This document shows, piece by piece, positions 57,303-64,000 of a DNA stretch of 64,000 nucleotides. The translations under genes were made by a program, and so were the position numbers. Position 1 is the stretch's first letter, and every line of letters starts with the position of its first letter. This stretch comes from Chrysoporthe austroafricana (Eukaryota; Ascomycota; Sordariomycetes; Diaporthales; Cryphonectriaceae), in assembly GCA_001051155.2 (NCBI GenBank), contig JYIP02000005.1:1-64000 (forward strand), read 5' to 3'. The notes beneath the pieces are model-generated. The model saw nothing but the letters and a program-made list of their open reading frames with translations. It was not told the DNA's origin and made no database searches.

Positions 57303-57778
57303 GACGATAAACCTTACGCGCTCGATAGTAGCAGAAAGATAGATACGGGCAGAAGACGAAATTTGCGCTATTAAGCGGGTTAATTTATCGGTAATTCGAA
57401 ATATTATAAAAATTTATAGAAATTATAAATATAATAAAAGAATAACTTATAAGAAGTTATAAAAACCCGGGAAGTATTATATAAATAACTAGCCTTTATA
57501 TATTAAATATAATGCTAAATATTATTAATTATTCGATAAATAACTCCTTTTTCCAAATAAAAAAAATATAATATAATTTCGTAATTATAATGCTTAAAGA
57601 AAGAAAAATATTCCAGAATAGCAAAACGCTTTTTAAATAAATAAAAAGGATTTTTTAACAAACGCCCTTTTAATATTCTATTTATAATAAATTAAGAAAA
57701 TATAATCCGAAATAAAAATATTAAGTAAAACTATTTGCAAAAAATCTTTAAAAATAAAGATTATAAAAAAAGAAATAA
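57303..57778. other. Spacer between antisense ORF and 3' LTR of copy 2
   Basis: The first 100 bp may be the promoter and 5' leader of the antisense ORF. The rest is AT-rich, and its end resembles the pre-LTR sequence at 5,440-5,500 and 50,880-50,980. No gene is seen. Confidence 0.5.
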
Positions 57779-58116
57779 TATTATAAACTAATAAATAATT
57801 AAAATTATAAGAATAAGCCAGATTATTAAATCCAAAATTAATATAATACGGATTTAATATCTGAAATAAAAACTACCTTTATATAAAAATATTCAGATTT
57901 CCAAAATTATATAATTAAAAGTTAAAGTTAAAAAAAGATTATAATAAGTTATAAATCCATTTATAATTACTTATAATTAATATCAATTCAGGATTAAAAA
58001 GCTAAATATATAAAATTGAATTTCTTTTACTAATAAATAAATTTTATAAGTTGCTTTTCAATTATTAATTTAAATATTAGTTTTATTATAATTAATATCC
58101 AATACGAATAGTAAAT
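57779..58116 (+). repeat. 3' LTR of gypsy copy 2, interrupted by copy 3
   Basis: It starts TATTATAAACTAATAAATAA (RIP form of the LTR start). Only the first 338 bp are present before a new LTR start at 58,117. The rest should lie beyond the window, after the end of copy 3. Confidence 0.7.
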
Positions 58117-58601
58117 TGTTATAAATTAACGAACGGTTCAAATTATAAGAACAGGCTGGATTAATAGATCCAAAACCAATATAATACGGATTCAATATCC
58201 GATATAAGAGAACTTACTTATATAAAATTGCTTAAATATCCAGGATTATATAATCAAAAGTTAGGATTAAAAGAAAGTTATAAAAAATTATAAATCCATT
58301 TATAATTACTTATAATTAATATTAATCCTAATTAATCCAAAATTGAAAAGCGGGATATATAAAAAAGGATATTTCTTATAATTAAATAGATTTTATAATT
58401 GCTTTTCAGTTATCAATTTAAGTATTTCTTTAAGAATTACTCTCAAGAGAAATATTCAATACGAATAATAAATACTTAGAAGCATTTTTAATTATATTAG
58501 AATTGTATTTCCGTATATAAGTAAATTATATTGTATATTACTTTTATTTAGCATAAACCTTTAATATATTAAATATTTATACTATTTGAATATTTATTAT
58601 A
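58117..58601 (+). repeat. 5' LTR of gypsy copy 3
   Basis: It starts TGTTATAAATTAACGAACGG and is about 485 bp to TATTTATTATA. It keeps the TG start. In the telomere-like box position the sequence is a degraded AAAGTTAGGATT. Leader and gag follow. Confidence 0.75.
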
Positions 58602-61600
58602 TTTTAACGATCTTTATTTAAGGATTAGTTTAGTATTATTTACTTTTAGCAATACGGAAATATAATAGCTTTTCAGTAAATACTTATTTCGTCTTAAATA
58701 GGACCTTTTCAAAGAGAAGCTCCCTTTGCACCCTTTCCCCTTATTAACGAAAAGCTTTTGACTTAAAACCAGACCCTTTATAATTAACTAATTGAAATCA
58801 GAACGGAAATTATTCGCTTTAATACTTTTTAGCAAGCCAAGGCTTATAAACTCGATAAGCTAAGCCTTTATAATAGCAAATGCAGCGAACTTTAAGCTTT
58901 CCTTACGCAATGCAAAACTTACTTTCAGCATTACCGATTCCAGTTTACTAGCGAAATAAATAAGATTATCTTTATAGGCAATCGCTTTGAAAAAATAGCC
59001 TTCCAGTAATAGGAACTTACTTTTCGCAATTATATAAATAACGCTCGCTTGAACTAGAACGATATAACCAAAAAAATCTTTAAGAAGTATTCCAATTTCG
59101 AGGATTTCTTTAAAGAAACCTTTAGCGATCCGGATAAATAACGTACTGCTATTCGAAAATTTAAAGAATTTTAATAAACAGGATTAACAGCCGACTATAC
59201 TACCAAATTTCGACAGATCGTAACTTATTTGGACTATAAAAATAGCCTACTTATAAACTAATATTATAAGGGATTAAAAGATAATATAAAGGATAAACTT
59301 TATAAATTGGATTATTCCGATAACTTTAATAAATATATTAGTATAATAATTAAGATTAATAATCGATTTTATAAATAATGCTAATAGCGTATTAAAAAAT
59401 AATTTATATTAAGGTTTTAAGCAAATATAAAATGCTTCCGATATAGCGAATAGTATTAAAGTAACTACCGAAATATAGCTTAAAGCGGTACGATATACGC
59501 TAAACTTATAGAATTAAACGTAGCGTAAAAGAGCCCCGGCAAAGGATAAACCCGTACGTTTAGCTGCTATAACTGCGGAAAAGCAAGGCATATAGCAAGG
59601 GAATGCCGGCAATTTAAGAAAAACGGTTGGAAACCCGTACTAGAAAAAAAGCACTTTAGCATAACTTAGCGAAAGGACGACTAACTTTCTAAAAGAACCA
59701 TTATAGAGCAAATATCGGATTCCAGAAAGGAGCATAATAGTTTCAATTAAACTGCTTGCTATAATAATTATTGCTAAGTATACTTTTCGGATAAAGATGC
59801 AAATAATTGGTTTCTATATATATTAAGAGGAAGGAAATAGCTAGTAATAAGAAATATCGAGATTAATGCTATATCCGATTGCTTTATTAACTCTTTAAGG
59901 AAAATCGCTAGCAAATATAATTACTTATATAATAATAATATAAGATTAGCAAAAATTATTAATTAAAGAAGAGATAAAGAAAATAGAAGGAAATATCCTT
60001 AATTATACTAGATAACCCGTATAGCAGAAGAACTTTTAAAAGAAATCCCAGAATTAGCAACTTTGGAAAAAAGAAACTTCTAAAACCGATAGCCTTACGA
60101 ATTATTAAAACCTATTACTTTCGATATAGAAGATAAAGAAAATACTTAAAACTTAGTAATAGATACAACTTTCGAGCTTTTAAGAAAAACGGAATATGCT
60201 ATCTTTAGACTTATACTTAATAAAATTTTCAAGAATATTCGATTCCAGAACGATATTTACTAAAAGTACGAAAACGAGAGAATTAGCATACGATTATTCC
60301 AGCATTATTAAATCGTATAAATCTCTTATATTTATAATAATTGCAAAGAATATTTCGCAATTAAAATAGCGAATAATTAATTCCTATAAAGGGATTAATA
60401 CTTAGTTATTAAAGCTTATAAGGAATAAAACTTTTGCTATAAAATTAAGTTTAACCGAAACGGATATTTTAATCTTATCGGACTACTTAACAACTTCTTT
60501 AAAGATTGCTTGGATAAGAAGGTTAAGTGGCAAGAATGCCTTATAGAAAAATGCGAAATCCACGCTAGCAAAAAGCTATATATATAGCATTAACGAATGA
60601 ATTTTGAAAGCTATAGCAAGCAGAAGCGTATATATAGCATAAAGCAAGCCAAAAAGCTAGTATAAAAAGCAGCTTAAAGCTTTAAATAAAGCTTAAAAGC
60701 CTTAAAAGACGAAGAACGCTTATAATAAAATAGCAAACATTCAGACTTATAAAGTCTTTAAGCTTAATAATAATAGCAGGCTAAAAGTATATTAAAATAT
60801 TAATGCAACTTAATAGGCAAATATATAGCGCACTTTTAAATAATAGCGTTTAAAGAAATTTCATTTTATTAAGAATTATTAATTAAGCATATATTATATG
60901 GAAATAAAAAAGGAATCCGTATATAATATATATTATAAAAAGAAAACTGGTTATTTATAACCAAAATATAATCGATATAGAAACTAATTATTTACTTATT
61001 TCAATTTAAAAATATATTATAAACTTAACTTTCGATATTACAAGCATAATAAAATACAATATAATTATAGGATTACTTTAGCTTAAAGAGCATAACTTTC
61101 GAATTAATTGGACTATTAACCAAATCAATTAAAATAATGCTATACTTTAGAAAATAGTTGCAATTAAAAGCGCAAGGCAAGATTTAGTTATTAAAGAGAA
61201 TTTAAAGATAAACCTTTAAACGAATACTTATACTATTTCCAAATCAGAAAAAGCTAATAGCTTATAGAGAAAAACTATACGATAATTGAACTCTATAAAA
61301 TAGAGCGATAATAGATTAATATAATAAGTGGATAGATATTAAAACAATCGCTCGGCTCGATACAAAATAAGACTTTAGAAACGAATATTATAAGAAGAGA
61401 ATCGATAATTCTTCCCGGATTACGGATAATACCCGGAAATACCGATATATAAATTATAAGAGCATAAAGAAACCAATAATAAAGATAGAATAGCAAAACG
61501 ATACCTTCTATTCCTATAAATAGCGGATATAGAAAAAAGATTAAAACCAGAATTCAAGAACATACTAAGAGAATATTATAAGTTCAAAGAAATCTTTCAG

Positions 61601-64000
61601 AATAAGAGAGATATAAAGCTTTTAACATATAAACCTTATAATTATGAAATTCCCTTCAAACTAAGAACGCACTTAGCATTCAAGAAGATTTACAAGCTAA
61701 ACGAAGCATAATTCGAAGCATTTAAGGAATATTTCGATAAATAGCTGAAAAAAGGATTTATACGGAAATCTTACTTACTAGCAAAATATCTTATCCTATT
61801 TGTACTAAAGAAGAATAGCAAATTACAACTCTGTATAAATTATAAATAACTTAACGATATTATTATTAAGAATCGATACTTATTACTATTACTTAAAGAA
61901 TTATATAATAGATTTTATAGCGCAAAATAGTTTATAATACTTAATTTATAAGAAAGATATGTATATATCCGTATTAAAAAAGGATACGAATAGAAAATAG
62001 CATTTAGAACGCATTATAGCCACTTCGAATACCTTATTATACCTTTCGGATTTACGAATATATTAATATTGTTCTAGAAATATATAAACTATATTTTACA
62101 AAAATACTTAAATTACTTTATTATCGTATATTTAAATAATATTTTGATTTATTCGAAAAATCTGGAAACTTATAAGCAATATATTTAATAAATATTAAAA
62201 ATTTTCAAAAATAATAAGCTCTTTATCAATAGAAAAAAGAGCTACTTCTATATACAGAAAATCGATTACCTCGGATATACTATTAAACTAGGTATTATCA
62301 GAATGCAAAAAGATAAAGTCGAAACAATACGGAAATAGCTATAACTTTAAAACGTTACTGATATTAAGTTATTCTTCAGATATATTAACTTCTATCGATA
62401 ATTTATTAAAAGATATACAGAAATCGCTAGACTATTAATAAAGCTAACCAGAAAAGATAGAGAATTTAAATAAGCGAATAAAGAATAAGAAGTATTTAAT
62501 ACGCTTAAAGAACGAATTATATAAGAGCCAATATTGCAAGAAGCAAATCCGATAAAGCTATTTGAAATCAATACGGACGTATTAGAATACGCTATCGGTA
62601 ACGAACTTATCCAATAAAACGACCAAAAAAAACCATATCTTATTACGAATTTCAGCAAAAAGCTTAATAGATTAAAATTCAGATATGCAATACTAAATTA
62701 AGAACTTATAGCAATAATATATACATTCCAAGAATAGGAATATTATTTAATTAGCGCAAAATACTTAATTTAAGTCTTTATCGATTATAAGAATTTGGCT
62801 ATATTTACGATTATAAAAGTATTTAATAAGAGATAAATTAAATAAGCAAAATACTTATTATAATTCGATATTAAAATTACGTATATCCCAAGTAAAGAAA
62901 ATATTAAAGCAAATACTTTTAGCAAATAAGCAAATTATAAGCTAGAAAAAGAAGTTAAAGAGTAAACTCTCTTTAATATTAATAGAAATAGCAACCTTGT
63001 ATAATAACGAGAAATCAATATATTATTCAGGATTAGCAATTAAGAAAAACGACTTGAAAATATAATAACGGAAGAATAAAACGAATATATTAAATAAATA
63101 TATAAAATACCAGCTTATAAATATTAAGGGATTATAGCAATTATAAATAGGATCTAAAGATATTGAAATTTATTAGAACTTAAATCCAGAATACGAAATA
63201 TTATTAATAATTACGATAGCTATAAGAAGAATAAAATAGAATAATATAAACCTTACAGATTATTATAACCTTTACTAGTACTTAATACGGTTTGGGCATT
63301 TATTAGCTTAGATTTTATTATTAAGCTATTAATCTTATAAGAACCTTTAATTAAAGTCGCATTCGATAGCATCTTAATAGTAGTTTATAAACTGAGCAAG
63401 TATAGCTATTTCTTACTATATAAAAAGGCTAATATTGCAAAAGAATTATCTTATACATTTTTAAGAAATATTATAAGCAATTATAAAATGCTATAAGAAA
63501 TTATTTCCGATAGAAATAAAAAGTTTATATTATAATTTTAAATATCGTTTATAAAATAATTAAGAGCAAAATATAAATTATTTATAGCATTTTACGCTGA
63601 AATAAACGGATAAATAAAAAGGATTAACTAAATTATAAAATAATATTTCAGATATTATATTAACTATAATTAGAATAATTAAATTGAATTTCTACCGCTT
63701 ATATAATTTGCTTATAATAGCGTAATAACCTTAATAACGAAAGTATTAGTATTCAAAATATTATATAAATACGAACTAATAGCATATTATAAAGCATTCC
63801 CAAGAATAATTGCAAAAATAGCAAAATAACGAATCAGAAAAATCAAAAATATCCAAACAAAACTCTAAAAAACATTTCAAGAACTTACGGAAAATATAAC
63901 GAAATACGCTAACCAGAAAAAGATTAAAAGATTAATCCTATAAGAAAGAGATAAAGTTTATTTGAAATGCAAAAATATCAAAATTAAGAAACTTAATAAC
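58602..64000 (+). pseudogene. Gypsy copy 3 gag-pol, moderately RIP-mutated, runs off the window
   Basis: The gag lies at about 58,740-59,660 and ends with an intact CCHC zinc knuckle, CYNCGKARHIAREC, at 59,565-59,606. RT is near 61,840-62,290, RNase H near 62,550-62,900 and integrase from about 63,240 to the window end. It is the least damaged gypsy copy on the right side but still has many stops. The chromodomain end, antisense ORF and 3' LTR should lie beyond position 64,000. Confidence 0.8.

Noticed and set aside
1..64000. tRNA and rRNA genes
   Set aside because: I saw no convincing tRNA arm pattern or rRNA core sequence anywhere by eye. A covariance-model scan would settle it.

Overview
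This is the end of a filamentous ascomycete chromosome, probably Pezizomycotina. It starts with about 105 bp of (CCCTAA)n, the complement of the fungal telomere repeat TTAGGG. Behind the repeat lie tens of kilobases of very AT-rich, TpA-rich sequence in which transposon proteins can still be read but are full of stops. Many stops fit C-to-T or G-to-A changes at CpA/TpG (CAG or CAA to TAG or TAA, TGG to TAG), the signature of repeat-induced point mutation (RIP). The genes that survive have short fungal introns (52-87 nt).

Layout. 1-18 kb: telomere; a RIP-decayed telomere-linked RecQ-type helicase read toward the telomere; then a mosaic of RIP-decayed Ty3/gypsy LTR retrotransposons in both orientations. 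About 18.05 kb: a sharp switch to GC-balanced DNA, marked by a 53-bp fold-back element and the tail of a Tc1/mariner transposase. 19.1-32.7 kb: an intact seven-gene cluster. 33-35.4 kb: decaying gene fragments, including a probable QDE-1-like RNA-dependent RNA polymerase remnant. 36.2-38.1 kb: a complete Fot1/pogo DNA transposon with intact transposase, TIRs and TA duplication. 38.8-41.3 kb: one large intronless gene for an unrecognised protein with two dinucleotide-binding motifs. 42.1-64 kb: at least four nested Ty3/gypsy copies on the + strand, with chromodomain-type integrase ends.

The main discovery is the cluster. It holds a complete second-looking vitamin B5 pathway: ketopantoate hydroxymethyltransferase (PanB), ketopantoate reductase (PanE), pantothenate synthetase (PanC) and a PLP-dependent group II decarboxylase suited to make beta-alanine from aspartate. 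With them are a TauD/TfdA-type 2-oxoglutarate/Fe(II) dioxygenase, an MCT-type MFS transporter and a Zn2Cys6 regulator. The family residues known to be catalytic in PanB and PanE are all present. PanB and PanE have mitochondrial-type N-termini. As far as I know, fungal pantothenate genes are normally dispersed housekeeping genes. A subtelomeric cluster with its own regulator, transporter and oxygenase looks like a specialised-metabolite locus. My hypothesis is that it makes pantothenate or an oxidised or desaturated pantothenate analogue (the fungal antimetabolite CJ-15,801, an enamide analogue of pantothenate, is a known precedent). The product cannot be proven from sequence.

Other points of interest: a telomere-like GGGTTAGGGTT box at a fixed place in the LTRs; a conserved antisense ORF between pol and the 3' LTR, almost intact in one copy; and a clean nested insertion with a 5-bp target duplication. 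Many short ORFs in the AT-rich parts are chance or decayed reading frames and are not listed as genes.
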